NCBI GenBank assembly: GCA_016712035.1
Contig: JADJRT010000012.1
Coordinates: 62,001 to 126,000 of the forward strand
Source of the DNA: Flammeovirgaceae bacterium
Lineage (GTDB): Bacteria; Bacteroidota; Bacteroidia; Cytophagales; Cyclobacteriaceae
DNA: 64,000 nucleotides
Direction: 5' to 3'
Numbering within the stretch: the first letter of the stretch is position 1; the number at the start of each line of letters is the position of its first letter. Below the pieces are notes generated by a model, which did no database searches, was not told where the DNA came from, and worked only from the letters and a program-made list of their open reading frames with translations. The position numbers and the translations under genes are program-made. Shown one piece after another: positions 7,598 through 15,680 of this stretch.

Positions 7598-7803
7598 ATC
7601 GAATTTTCCTTTGTACTTATCAATGTATTCCCTGTGGTGCTTGCAATGGATCGTGAGGTGCCGTGTAAGATGCGTAGATAAAAAAGGGCCTTTGATCTCC
7701 TTTGTTTTTGTCGATGTAATGAATAAGGGTATCGGTGTAGTTTTTGGTCGAGTAAAAATCAGCAGGAAGTACTGGCACTATTTTCCGTTAACCCGATAAT
7801 CCA
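7598..7803 (-). pseudogene. Sulfatase segment in shifted frames
   Basis: There is no open frame across the segment, but translation in successive frames gives family sequence: VPVLPADFYSTKNYTDTLIH, then DQRPFFIYASYTAPHDPLQA, then EYIDKYKGKFDMGWD leading into the middle fragment. The PFFIYASYTAPHDPLQA stretch is the conserved 'FLYlaytaPH.PLqaP' sulfatase motif with a metal-ligand region. At least two indels are needed to join it to both neighbours. Confidence 0.6.
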
Positions 7804-8331
7804 TCACTTGTGGTGGCGACAGTGGCTTTTGATCGGCATAGTGACTTCTCCACCCTGAAGCGTAAAGGATTCTTCAAATCCCCGATCAGAAGGGATTTGC
7901 CCATTCTCATCGCCAAGGTGCCATTTGCCTGCCATGTAGGTGTGATAGCCATGCTCTCTTAATATTTCCGGAAGGGTGACCACCTGATCATTCAAATGCC
8001 CGGAATATCCCGGAAGGTTTGCAACGGCAGGATACTTAACCTCACTCATGATTCCGACTCCAGCTACACTGTTGTCATTGCCTTGAAGTACGGCAGAGCG
8101 GGTAGGGAACAGGTCGGCAACACGCAAAAAATTTGAAAAGAGCATTCCTTGCTTACTGAATTGATCCAGCACGGGCGTATGAATATTACCACCAAACGGA
8201 CCGATATCACTAAATCCCAGATCGTCCGCTACGATCAATAGGACGTTGGGCCTTTGTGGTGGGTTCTCTTCGTTTTGTTTTTGGCTACATGCCACCAACC
8301 CTGCAATAATAAATATGAATAGTTTCCTCAT
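7804..8331 (-). CDS. Type I sulfatase, N-terminal fragment
   Basis: The start is lipoprotein-like (MRKLFIFIIAGLVACSQ), followed by RPNVLLIVADDLGFSDIG, the metal-binding DD motif. The family signature C/S-x-P-x-R appears as LFPTRSAVLQGND, apparently lacking the formylglycine Cys. The frame between about 8105 and 8131 reads VLPTCSPTRSA if two compensating single-base errors are corrected, which restores the catalytic Cys. GKWHLGDEN follows normally. Substrate unknown; sulfated glycans or steroids are usual for the family. Confidence 0.8.
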   Translation of the reverse strand: MRKLFIFIIAGLVACSQKQNEENPPQRPNVLLIVADDLGFSDIGPFGGNIHTPVLDQFSKQGMLFSNFLRVADLFPTRSAVLQGNDNSVAGVGIMSEVKYPAVANLPGYSGHLNDQVVTLPEILREHGYHTYMAGKWHLGDENGQIPSDRGFEESFTLQGGEVTMPIKSHCRHHK

Positions 8332-8501
8332 TTATTTGTTGATAATACAGTTACATTAATTGCACTAAAGTCGTCTGTCCCACGTTTTAATTTTTTCAAG
8401 TCCAAGTTGTCTGCGAAGCCATTCACTTGTCACCATTGGAAATCATTGTTAGTAAAGTGTCACCCGTTAGATGACCAAATTGTCGAGGCCCTATTACTGC
8501 C

Positions 8502-8640
8502 AACGCTCGGCTATAACCAGTGGCGGTTTTGAAAACGTATCTGTCCCACGTGACCGAACGTGGAACGAAGATAAAACCTTGTAGCTTACACAACACCCCA
8601 CCATTGCAGAAACATTTTGTTGTGCGCTGGCCTTCTATTG
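8502..8640 (-). repeat. attC-like imperfect inverted repeat D
   Basis: The left arm (aacgctcggctataaccagt, from 8502) faces a right arm ccattgcagaaacattttgtt ending at 8621, 120 bp between AAC and GTT. The interior ctgtcccacgtgaccgaacg and tggaacgaagataaaac are nearly identical to repeat B. It occupies the 380-bp gap between the sulfatase and the next secreted protein. Confidence 0.55.
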
Positions 8641-8712
8641 TGTCCTGCGATTGTTGAATGAGAACTCGCGCACGGGCAAAAAGTGAAAAAGTGTTCCACG
8701 AGAAATAACGAC

Positions 8713-9280
8713 CTACTGTTTAAAATTAATCTTTCCGCAATGAATTTCTTTATCGTTAATTCTGTAAAAAAGATTTTGCCCTTTTAAGCTGAGTCCTGTT
8801 CGCAATGTACCATCAACCCCTTTATTAAAGAGCGTTACGACATAAAATGCACTTGATTCTTTTGGATTAATAGTTCTTTTTACTGAAGATGCCTTCTGAA
8901 GACCTTTATCTAAAAAAGATTCTAAAACTGGCAGACCATAATTAAACAAATGTTCTTTCTCAATTGTCATTGTATCCGAAGGAAGAAATAGTTTAAAGTA
9001 GCGTCCGGCTGAAGATGCAAGCTCAAGTGAATCTGCAGGAAAATCAATCGTCAACGTGAAAGGATTATCTGTTTCATTTATTATACGAGTCCAAAATACA
9101 GCATAAACGAATACCTTACCATTATGGTCAGTATATCTTAGTCCACCTTTTGGAAAGCTGTTTTGAATTATTACGTCTTTTACGTCAGAACGAGGTGTAC
9201 TTCGATTCGGTGTCAATAGAAGTTTGTCCTATTGCAGTCAAGCAAATTGTCATTAGTGTGATAGTAATCAATATTCTCAT
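8713..9280 (-). CDS. Secreted protein of unknown function (one frameshift)
   Basis: Starting at the ATG 9278-9280 the product begins MRILITITLMTICLTAIGQ, a signal peptide. It then hits a frameshift near 9205: removing one T from TTC TGA gives TSSDVKDVIIQNSF and joins the long frame ending at 8713. The mature part (about 170 aa) is predicted mostly beta, with GKVFVYAVFWTRIIN, TIDFPADSLELA and SSAFYVVTLFNKG. I do not recognise a family. It is a single-gene unit bounded by repeats D and E. Confidence 0.6.
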
Positions 9281-9314
9281 AAGTCTGTTATCAATCTGTC
9301 CGGAGGGCTTGCTT

Positions 9315-9455
9315 GCAACGTTTGTGTATGAAACGTGGCTGGGCTTTCGAAGTGCGTCACTGTCCCACGAAACCAAACGTAATTTGAAAACTAAACTACA
9401 AATTTACACTGAACCCCAGCCATGTTTTATACATTTTGTTACCGGCTGGGCTTCA
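9315..9455 (-). repeat. attC-like imperfect inverted repeat E
   Basis: This is the best-paired copy. The left arm aacgtttgtgtatgaaacgt plus ggctggg pairs with the right arm cccagccatgttttatac plus attttgtt. Outer ends are AAC (9317-9319) and GTT (9438-9440), length 124 bp. The interior contains ctgtcccacgaaaccaaacg (shared with B and D) and ttgaaaactaaactacaaat (shared with A). It separates the secreted unknown from the AAA_13 gene. Confidence 0.6.
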
Positions 9456-9513
9456 GTCGTTCGTTGACTTTTTTAATACAAAGTCAACGGTCATAGTTGC
9501 ACTTCAATTAGGG

Positions 9514-9906
9514 CTAGGTGTCCTGTATTAAATTGTCCAGCTCTGGTGCTGTTATGGTGTTTGGATTAATTCCTAATGCCGTATAGTTCGGCATGGGAAT
9601 TCCATGATGAGGCATCCATGAAACACTATTTATCAGATTGAAATTACTAATTATAGTTGCTCTGCTGCCGTTGTCTCTGAAAACTACGCCTGATGTGTCA
9701 AGAAATGAAACAAGTCTACCGAAAGTCTTTTGGCCTTGCATTAAACGGATTTCTTTATAGAACTTGAAACGCAAGTGAGATTCTAACACGTTTCTCAACC
9801 AACCTAATACAGTATCCTTTAGCGCATGGTTGGGATTGGTTCGGAAGGCTTCCAATGCTTCAATGTGTTTGAAGTAGTCATTTTTTACTAAATCATTTAA
9901 AATCAC
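9514..9906 (-). CDS. AAA_13-type ATPase, C-terminal fragment
   Basis: This is the C-terminal piece of the gene that starts at 11878. It is a helical domain with LGWLRNVLESHLRFKFYKEI, matching the LR.vLE.flrf pattern of the AAA_13 tail. It has an R-x3-E pair and a later HH, which invites comparison with the R-E-H anticodon nuclease triad of PrrC/RloC. The spacing differs from PrrC, so nuclease activity is not supported by this alone. The upstream join at 9893-9906 needs one base removed from a T4 run. Confidence 0.6.
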   Translation of the reverse strand: MILNDLVKNDYFKHIEALEAFRTNPNHALKDTVLGWLRNVLESHLRFKFYKEIRLMQGQKTFGRLVSFLDTSGVVFRDNGSRATIISNFNLINSVSWMPHHGIPMPNYTALGINPNTITAPELDNLIQDT

Positions 9907-10294
9907 ACTCTTCGATTATCGAAGCCTTAGCCGCAAAATTCTCTGTTATCCGTAAAGTGTTTTTATCAACCAAGCCAAAGTCCTTACCAATTTCATGAAG
10001 GAAATATTCGTTATGGCTCAAAACAACAACTTGTCTCATTTGCTGAACCAATCCTTTAATTATTCCTGTGGTATATGTTCTACGATTCGTATCCAAACTA
10101 GATAATGGATCATCAAAAATCAAAATCTTGCCTTGGCGATTCGGATCAATGTCAAGTTTAGATAAAAAGAAAGCTAGTGCAATTGTGCTTTTGTCTCCTT
10201 CACTCAAGCATTGCTTTGCATTAAATGGTTGATTTGGAATGAATGAAATATCGTGTCCGTCAATTGTTAGATTGTAAGTAATTTTGCTTTGCAT
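9893..10294 (-). CDS. AAA_13-type ATPase, C-terminal nucleotide-binding half
   Basis: This frame carries the ABC/SMC-type C-terminal motifs: signature LSEGDKSTIALAFFLSKL (residues 30-47), Walker B KILIFDDPLSSLD (56-68) with D-loop, and the switch His in VVVLSHNEYFLHEIG (89-103). Paired with the Walker A at the N-terminus it completes an SMC-like head. The open frame extends upstream (about 10295-10370) without a start codon, so 10294 is only the first internal Met. Confidence 0.75.
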   Translation of the reverse strand: MQSKITYNLTIDGHDISFIPNQPFNAKQCLSEGDKSTIALAFFLSKLDIDPNRQGKILIFDDPLSSLDTNRRTYTTGIIKGLVQQMRQVVVLSHNEYFLHEIGKDFGLVDKNTLRITENFAAKASIIEECDFK

Positions 10295-10359
10295 TGCTCT
10301 ACCTTGAGGAGCAACATGGACAACATTGGCGATCCTAAAATGAGTTTTGAAAATATTTC

Positions 10360-10545
10360 CTAAATAGTGGTTAATCCGTGTTTGGTAGCTATTAAAAAAA
10401 CTGTCGCTGCGGTTTGTTGTTGTTGAGATAACGTTGTGTAAGCGGTTTCTAAACTTGCAAGAGTTTGCTTCTCCGCAGAAAGTTGGGCGCAGAGACTAGC
10501 AATTTGAGGTTCAAATCTTTTTTTAGTTCTTTTTAATCTTTCCAC
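10360..10545 (-). CDS. AAA_13-type ATPase, coiled-coil fragment
   Basis: This piece (RLKRTKKRFEPQIASLCAQL, then SAEKQTLASLETAYTTLSQQ) has heptad-like spacing and is the return arm of the coiled coil. The frame continues upstream without a break to about 10735 (...INANINIYNQSVVTYNATV). It is separated from the N-terminal fragment by one missing A and from the C-terminal half by one missing T in the run near 10390-10396. It is not a separate gene. Confidence 0.6.
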   Translation of the reverse strand: MERLKRTKKRFEPQIASLCAQLSAEKQTLASLETAYTTLSQQQQTAATVFLIATKHGLTTI

Positions 10546-10633
10546 TTCAATCTGGGCATTTGCGACAGTTTGAATTCCCGATCGAAAAGTTGTTACTGTA
10601 GCGTTATAAGTTACAACGCTTTGATTGTAGATG

Positions 10634-11878
10634 TTAATGTTTGCATTTATTGTCTGTCCTGAAGCTTGAAAAGCAATGGCAGTGTCTGTAGCAACTGCTA
10701 TAGTAGGATTTTGTAGTTTTGTTGAACTGTAGAATCAAACTTTGAAACTCTGCTCTTAAAATAGTTTCATCCGCAATAATGTTAAAAACAGGTAACTGAA
10801 CAGTATTAGGAAGATGTATTGACCATGAAGCAATTCGTCCGGTATTTATCTGGTGGATATTATTAATTGCTTGAATTGTGGCTTCCAAATTAAAACTTTG
10901 AAGCGATCTCAAATGAGTCTGAAGACGTTGAACCAAAGAGTTAAATTCTTCATTAAACTGGCTTGTGTATGCATTTAGAATTTCAACACTACCGTCAATT
11001 GTTTGTTTGCAAAAGGGACAAGAAATAGAAACCTCATTAGCAGTTTGCTTACTCTTGACATACCTAAATCCTTTTTGCAACCAACTTTCAGGTCCTTCAA
11101 TGGAGTTGCCTTGCAAGTCATGGCAATGATTTGAAAACAAAGTTTGCAAAGCTTCATTTTGAATTGATTGTGAGGTTGTTTGCAAATCTGTGATTAGTGA
11201 AGTAAAGTTTATTCCTGAATTTATCCGCGAAAGAGAAGATAAGTCTTGCAATGTTCGAATTATTGAATTCGCATTTGCACTCGCTAAAGCCGCTTCTGCT
11301 GCTGTAATTAGTTGATCAATTCCATTGGCTTGCGAAGGAGGAATTGTAAGAAAGGAACTAATTAAATATGAAGTGAGGTTGTTACCGACTTGTTGAGTTA
11401 ACTGGAGTTCGATACTTGCTTGGTTTTGCCTTGATGTGGTTTTACTAACTTTGTTTTGTTCAATTTGATTTTGAATAGCAATTCCCTGTGCACCGATTAC
11501 AAATTGGTGAAGTTGTTTTTTATGTTCATCATTAAAGTCAAAACCTGAATAAATATTATCATTTACAAAGTGAATATCAAAAATCTCAATATCAGGAAAA
11601 GGATTCGTCCAACCTGCTGCGCCAAAAGTGTGAAATATATTTGGGGTTCCAGTTTGAGTTATTTGAGCTGCTTGGGGTGCTGTGTTATTTGTGGAAATTC
11701 TACTTCTGACAATGTCAGGACTATTAGTCGTTAAAGAACGCAGGACAGAAGTTAGAGTTGTTTTTCCGCCACCATTGTCGCCATAGATTAAAGTTAATTT
11801 TTTGAAATTGACCTGTCCCGCTGCCTGGTAGTTTCGGAATTTTCCAATAGAGATAAGTCGATCAATTTTATTTATCAT
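10634..11878 (-). CDS. AAA_13-type ATPase, N-terminal fragment with Walker A and Zn hook
   Basis: The protein starts MINKIDRLISIGKFRNYQA, then Walker A LIYGDNGGGKTTL (residues 30-42), then IEIFDIHFVNDNIYSG, typical of the AAA_13 family. A CPFC pair at 287-290 between helical stretches looks like a zinc-hook or zinc-finger turn. Joined with the three downstream pieces the protein would be about 770 aa, the size of RloC/AAA_13 proteins. Relatives act in phage defence (PrrC, RloC, Septu PtuA), but this protein stands alone without a nuclease or restriction partner in view. Defence is an inference. Confidence 0.75.
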   Translation of the reverse strand: MINKIDRLISIGKFRNYQAAGQVNFKKLTLIYGDNGGGKTTLTSVLRSLTTNSPDIVRSRISTNNTAPQAAQITQTGTPNIFHTFGAAGWTNPFPDIEIFDIHFVNDNIYSGFDFNDEHKKQLHQFVIGAQGIAIQNQIEQNKVSKTTSRQNQASIELQLTQQVGNNLTSYLISSFLTIPPSQANGIDQLITAAEAALASANANSIIRTLQDLSSLSRINSGINFTSLITDLQTTSQSIQNEALQTLFSNHCHDLQGNSIEGPESWLQKGFRYVKSKQTANEVSISCPFCKQTIDGSVEILNAYTSQFNEEFNSLVQRLQTHLRSLQSFNLEATIQAINNIHQINTGRIASWSIHLPNTVQLPVFNIIADETILRAEFQSLILQFNKTTKSYYSSCYRHCHCFSSFRTDNKCKH

Positions 11879-11949
11879 ATTGGTAAGCTGTCCATTTCAT
11901 AAAGCTTTAGCCTTGTGTCATTTTCAAATTGGCACTTCTGTCATTGCCT

Positions 11950-12035
11950 TGCCGGTAACATCCGAATATATGCAATTGTTGATATTTCTAATATGGCGTG
12001 AAGCCCGAATGTGCATAAACCCTTCCAAATTGGCA
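11950..12035 (-). repeat. Degenerate attC-like repeat at the right edge of the array
   Basis: A gccggtaacatccgaatata arm faces gtgcataaacccttcc, with the GCATAAAC core (12013-12020) also found in repeats B and C. It lacks a clear outer GTT. It lies between the AAA_13 start and the YCF48-like gene and marks where the all-minus accessory block gives way to ordinary chromosome. Confidence 0.35.
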
Positions 12036-12099
12036 GGCTATATGCAACTAACATAGATTTCTATGAAGATCTCATTATTTTATTCGCGCCAGCTTTTTA

Positions 12100-13089
12100 T
12101 TACCCGCCACTATAACCAAACTGCCGTGCCGTGCTTTTTTTTACCACATGGTATCCGGTTTCATCCGAGAGCGGAGACCAGTCCAGTCCGCCATTATTTG
12201 AAATATCAATGCCTTTTGGTCCGGCCGCAAGTATCCGGGTGTTGGAAAGATATTCTACACATTCTCTGTAGCCGCGGGTAGGGGTTGCCGGTTGAGTCCA
12301 TGTTGCACCACCATCTTTGGTTAGTAAAATATGTTGTGTGGCCAAGGTATCGCGTACATAGTTGCCACCTACCACAATGCCATTGTCTTTATCGCGAAAC
12401 GCAAGCGAAAAAATTCCCGTGCCACTTTCACCTTGTATAATGGGCGGTGAAAAAATCTTCCATGATTTTCCGAGATTGGAAGTAGTAAGCAGTCGCGAAA
12501 CTTTTCCACCGGTAGAAATCAGTAATCTTGATTGATCATAATACCGGATGCCCGTGCCACTGGCCGCAAAGGAACCTTCGCCTTCGCTGAGTATCGGTCG
12601 CTGGGCTTCCGGTAATTCCTTCCAGATTTTTCCGCCATCGTGTGTGGCGAGCAGCAACATCCGTTTGTCAATAGCATCTCCATAAATAATTCCTTCGGTA
12701 TCATTCCAAAAATCAATGCCATCCATAAAGGCATCGGGGTGATCAAGGGTGTAAACAGTAGCCCAGGTTTTTCCACCATCACTAGTTTTAAGAACAGTTG
12801 CCGGTGAGCCGGCATTGGCGATAACCGCTACATCGGCATTAAAGGCATAAAGTGAACGAAAGTCTGATTTTTCAAAACTGGGTACTTGCGCGAATTGCCA
12901 CGTTACACCGCCATCTGTAGTTTTCCCAATCCAACCCTGGCTGCCGCTTACCCACGCAAGCTTATCATTGATAACGGAAAGTCCCCGGAAGGAACTTTGC
13001 ACAGGAACTTCGTAGGGTAAAAGTATGGGTTGTGATTGGGCAACTAAAGCCGTAAAAAATAAAATCAGCATGGATACTAAGATTCTCAT
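12100..13089 (-). CDS. YCF48/BNR-like beta-propeller, secreted
   Basis: The ATG at 13087-13089 gives a signal peptide (MRILVSMLILFFTALVAQSQ); upstream codons are not needed. Six blades carry Asp-box-like TTDGGVTWQF, TSDGGKTWATV, THDGGKIWKELP and TKDGGATWTQP. This is the YCF48/PSII-assembly fold widely used by Bacteroidota secreted proteins; photosynthesis is not implied. Removing one A from the run near 12145 changes the C-terminus to ARHGSLVIVAGNKKLARIK, stopping at 12075, which fits a final blade strand better than the ending at 12100. Confidence 0.75.
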   Translation of the reverse strand: MRILVSMLILFFTALVAQSQPILLPYEVPVQSSFRGLSVINDKLAWVSGSQGWIGKTTDGGVTWQFAQVPSFEKSDFRSLYAFNADVAVIANAGSPATVLKTSDGGKTWATVYTLDHPDAFMDGIDFWNDTEGIIYGDAIDKRMLLLATHDGGKIWKELPEAQRPILSEGEGSFAASGTGIRYYDQSRLLISTGGKVSRLLTTSNLGKSWKIFSPPIIQGESGTGIFSLAFRDKDNGIVVGGNYVRDTLATQHILLTKDGGATWTQPATPTRGYRECVEYLSNTRILAAGPKGIDISNNGGLDWSPLSDETGYHVVKKSTARQFGYSGG

Positions 13090-13186
13090 TGCTACCTTGT
13101 CGTTTGGATTTAGAAAAAAGTAAACTGTTTCCGTTTTGTCAAAAGTACTCTGTTTTATCCCGATAATTTTTAATCTTTTTTTGCCC

Positions 13187-13771
13187 ATGCAAAAGAAATC
13201 GTTCAAATATCTCGCGTTAGGCGATTCGTATACCATTGGCGAAAGTGTTACTGAAAAAGATCGGTGGCCCAATCAACTCGCAGAAAAGCTATCGATACCC
13301 AAGCCCCGCATTATTGCCACCACGGGGTGGCGCACCGATGATCTGAAAGGCGCGATGGATGCCGCGAACTTGTCCAACGACTATGATCTTGTTTCGCTTT
13401 CGATTGGTGTTAACAATCAATATCAGGCTAAACCAACCACACAGTATGAAGTTGAATTTGAAGAGTTATTGAAGCGTGCGATCGAACTCGCTAAGGGAAA
13501 TAGTAAAAACGTTTTTGTTGTTTCTATTCCTGATTACGGATTTACACCTTTCGGCAAGCCAAAGCAGGAAACGATCACACCGCAGATTGATCAATTTAAT
13601 GAGATTAATAAACGGATAACCGAAAAATATAAAATTTCCTATTTCGATATTACCGAAATCTCCCGCAAAGGATTGGACGACCCAACGCTCGTTGCAACAG
13701 ATGGATTGCATCCTTCCGGTAAAATGTACACGCTTTGGGTTGATAGAATCAGTGCGGGATTAAAAAATTAA
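13187..13771 (+). CDS. SGNH/GDSL hydrolase
   Basis: The ATG at 13187 (MQKKSFKYLALGDSYTIGES) is preferred because the GDS block sits right after it. Block I is ALGDSYTIGE, block III is SIGVNNQY in place of GxND, and block V is DGLHPSGKMY with the catalytic Asp-His pair. There is no signal peptide from this start, so it is cytoplasmic; an in-frame upstream start at 13136 would add a hydrophobic stretch. Probably an esterase; the substrate is unknown. It is transcribed divergently from the YCF48-like gene. Confidence 0.8.
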   Translation: MQKKSFKYLALGDSYTIGESVTEKDRWPNQLAEKLSIPKPRIIATTGWRTDDLKGAMDAANLSNDYDLVSLSIGVNNQYQAKPTTQYEVEFEELLKRAIELAKGNSKNVFVVSIPDYGFTPFGKPKQETITPQIDQFNEINKRITEKYKISYFDITEISRKGLDDPTLVATDGLHPSGKMYTLWVDRISAGLKN

Positions 13772-13821
13772 AACTTTTAATCACGAAATCCTTAAGGATA
13801 CGGAGTTTCGATAAATTCTTA

Positions 13822-13922
13822 GTTGACAGTTGACAAAAAATCAATTGACAATATTAAATCTTGGTGATACGATTATCTGATATGGAAAATTTTGTCAATT
13901 GAATCATTGTTAATTGTCAATT
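13822..13922. repeat. Long imperfect inverted repeat of TTGACAATTGAC type
   Basis: The arm at 13821-13852 (agttgacagttgacaaaa...) is nearly the reverse complement of the arm at 13889-13922 (ttttgtcaattgaatcattg...), with about 36 bp between them. It lies between two convergent SGNH genes and could fold into a large hairpin, acting as a bidirectional terminator or being a mobile palindromic element. Confidence 0.45.
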
Positions 13923-13961
13923 ACGTTGTTTGAAAAATGCTCATTAATAATTAACAGAACA

Positions 13962-14576
13962 CTAGATCAATTTCTCAAAAACCCTTTTCAGATTGTCCGC
14001 AATAATTTTATGCCCTTCCGAAGTAGGGTGGATGCCATCGGCCTGATTAAGTTTTTCAATGCCACCTACACCATCCAGAATAAAAGGAATTAAAGTCGCT
14101 TTATTTTTGGTGGCAAGCGCAGGGTAAATATTTTTGAAATCATCGGTGTATTGTTTGCCCATGTTGGGCGGCACCATCATACCGGCCAGCACAATTTTGC
14201 AGGCGGGATTTTTCGCTTTCACCTTATCAATAATCTGTTGCAGATTGGTAATGGTTTGATCAACAGGCAGTCCGCGTAAGCCATCGTTGGCGCCCAGTTC
14301 CAAAACAAAAATATCGATTGGTTGTCGTAAGACCCAATCAATGCGGCCTAAGCCTCCTGCCGAAGTTTCACCACTCAATCCGGCATTCACTACTTTCACT
14401 TTTTTTCCATTGGTGTTTAATTCTTTTTCAAGCAAAGCCGGAAAAGCTTCTTCAGTAGAAAGTCCATAGCCGGCCGTCAGGCTGTCACCAAAAAAAAGAA
14501 TTACTTTAGGTGTTTGAAACGCGTTAATAACCAAAAGAAGGACAATAATCACTGCATTTTTACCGACTACCAACAT
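13962..14576 (-). CDS. TesA-like arylesterase / lysophospholipase (SGNH)
   Basis: This is a 204-aa SGNH hydrolase with a signal-like N-terminus (VIIVLLLVINAFQ). Block I is VILFFGDSLTAGYGL, block II VVNAGLSGETSAGG, block III LELGANDGLRG, and block V QADGIHPTSEGH. These match E. coli TesA (thioesterase I/protease I/lysophospholipase L1) closely in order and spacing. It is divergent from the YbbA/YbbP-type ABC transporter, the same neighbourhood as in Gammaproteobacteria. Periplasmic location is likely. Confidence 0.85.
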   Translation of the reverse strand: MLVVGKNAVIIVLLLVINAFQTPKVILFFGDSLTAGYGLSTEEAFPALLEKELNTNGKKVKVVNAGLSGETSAGGLGRIDWVLRQPIDIFVLELGANDGLRGLPVDQTITNLQQIIDKVKAKNPACKIVLAGMMVPPNMGKQYTDDFKNIYPALATKNKATLIPFILDGVGGIEKLNQADGIHPTSEGHKIIADNLKRVFEKLI

Positions 14577-14655
14577 ATACGTGGGGTTAATATCTAATCT
14601 GAAACAATTTTACTCAATAAACGATTTATATTCTGATCTGTTAACTTAAATAATC

Positions 14656-15348
14656 ATGCCAGAAACCGTATTGCAAGCCGAGGGCTTAACAAAAATTTAT
14701 AAATCTGCTGAGCGGGATTTAACCGTGCTCGATAACGTGTCGTTTGAGGCGAAGGAGGGCACCAGCCTTTCCATCATTGGCCCTTCGGGTAGTGGTAAAA
14801 CAACGTTGCTCGGTTTGTGTGCTGGTCTGGATGTTCCCTCATCGGGAACGATCTCGCTAATGGGCTTTAAGTTGAACGTTATGGATGAGGACGATCGCGC
14901 CTACATCCGAAATAGATTTGTTGGATTTGTATTTCAGAATTTTCAATTGCTACCCACCCTCACGGCTCTTGAAAATGTTATGATTCCGTTAGAATTACGA
15001 GGCGACCGAAATGTGGAGCCCCTGGCTAAAGATTTATTGGCTCGTGTGGGCTTAAGTGAACGATTTAATCATTATCCGTCACAGCTTTCGGGTGGCGAAC
15101 AACAACGGGTAGCGATGGCACGCGCGTTTATCACTTCACCCCGGATTTTATTTGCCGATGAACCTACTGGCAATTTAGATGAAGAGAATGCGCACCAAAT
15201 AGCAGATTTACTTTTTGGCATGAACCGCGAAGAAAAAACAACACTGGTGTTGGTAACCCATAATCTCGAACTGGCCCAGAAAACACAACGAATTTTACAA
15301 ATGAAAGGTGGCAAGTTGGTGAATGAACAGATTCTGAATTTGGTATGA
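14656..15348 (+). CDS. ABC transporter ATP-binding protein, YbbA/LolD type
   Basis: This 230-aa ATPase has Walker A IIGPSGSGKTTLL, Q-loop FVFQNFQLLPTLTALENV, signature SQLSGGEQQRVAMARAF, Walker B ILFADEPTGNLDEEN and the H-loop LVTHN. The pattern TALENVMIPLELRG is typical of the LolD/MacB/YbbA class that partners FtsX-domain permeases. Its stop overlaps the permease start by four bases (ATGA), so they form one operon. It is intact. Confidence 0.9.
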   Translation: MPETVLQAEGLTKIYKSAERDLTVLDNVSFEAKEGTSLSIIGPSGSGKTTLLGLCAGLDVPSSGTISLMGFKLNVMDEDDRAYIRNRFVGFVFQNFQLLPTLTALENVMIPLELRGDRNVEPLAKDLLARVGLSERFNHYPSQLSGGEQQRVAMARAFITSPRILFADEPTGNLDEENAHQIADLLFGMNREEKTTLVLVTHNLELAQKTQRILQMKGGKLVNEQILNLV

Positions 15349-15680
15349 TCGAATACATCATTAAAATAAAGCGTGAGGTTCGGTCTATTTTTCGCGACCG
15401 GTGGGTGTGGGCCATGGCCTGGCGAGATGGACGACATAATTTTTCGCGGCTGTTTCTTTTCGTGGCCTCTTTAATCTCTGGGATTGCAGCTATCGTAGCC
15501 ATCGGATCATTGAACTATGCCATGCAGGATGAGTTGGATAGAAATGCAAAAGAATTGTTGGGGGCCGACCTTGTTTTAAATAGCAATAAACCGTTTGATA
15601 CAAGTTTTATAAAAAAATTGATACGGCTGACCGCCAGTTTGCCAAAGATGCAGACATGGCATCCATGGTCATGTTTCTGA
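15345..15680 (+). CDS. YbbP-type ABC permease, N-terminal fragment
   Basis: This is the start of the permease: a basic N-terminus (KREVRSIFRDRW), then WAMAWRDGRHNFSRLFLFVA and a first membrane segment (about 40-62). The frame breaks in the seven-base A-run at 15611-15617. With one more A it reads KKIDTADRQFAKDADMASMV and enters the long fragment. The last 15 or so residues here are out of frame. Confidence 0.8.
   Translation: MIEYIIKIKREVRSIFRDRWVWAMAWRDGRHNFSRLFLFVASLISGIAAIVAIGSLNYAMQDELDRNAKELLGADLVLNSNKPFDTSFIKKLIRLTASLPKMQTWHPWSCF

Noticed and set aside
9185..9376. Separate 63-aa gene
   Set aside because: Only its last 31 codons are meaningful: they encode the signal peptide of the secreted protein ending at 8713. 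The rest overlaps repeat E.
9514..9906. Confident anticodon nuclease domain
   Set aside because: An R-x3-E pair and a later His are present, but their spacing differs from the PrrC R-E-H triad, and the helical pattern is general to AAA_13.
1..12060. Canonical integron with intI and attI
   Set aside because: No tyrosine recombinase frame was found and most outer heptamers do not match GTTRRRY, so only an integron-like label is used.
12100..13089. Photosystem II assembly factor in a phototroph
   Set aside because: The YCF48-like fold is common in non-photosynthetic Bacteroidota and no photosynthesis gene is nearby.
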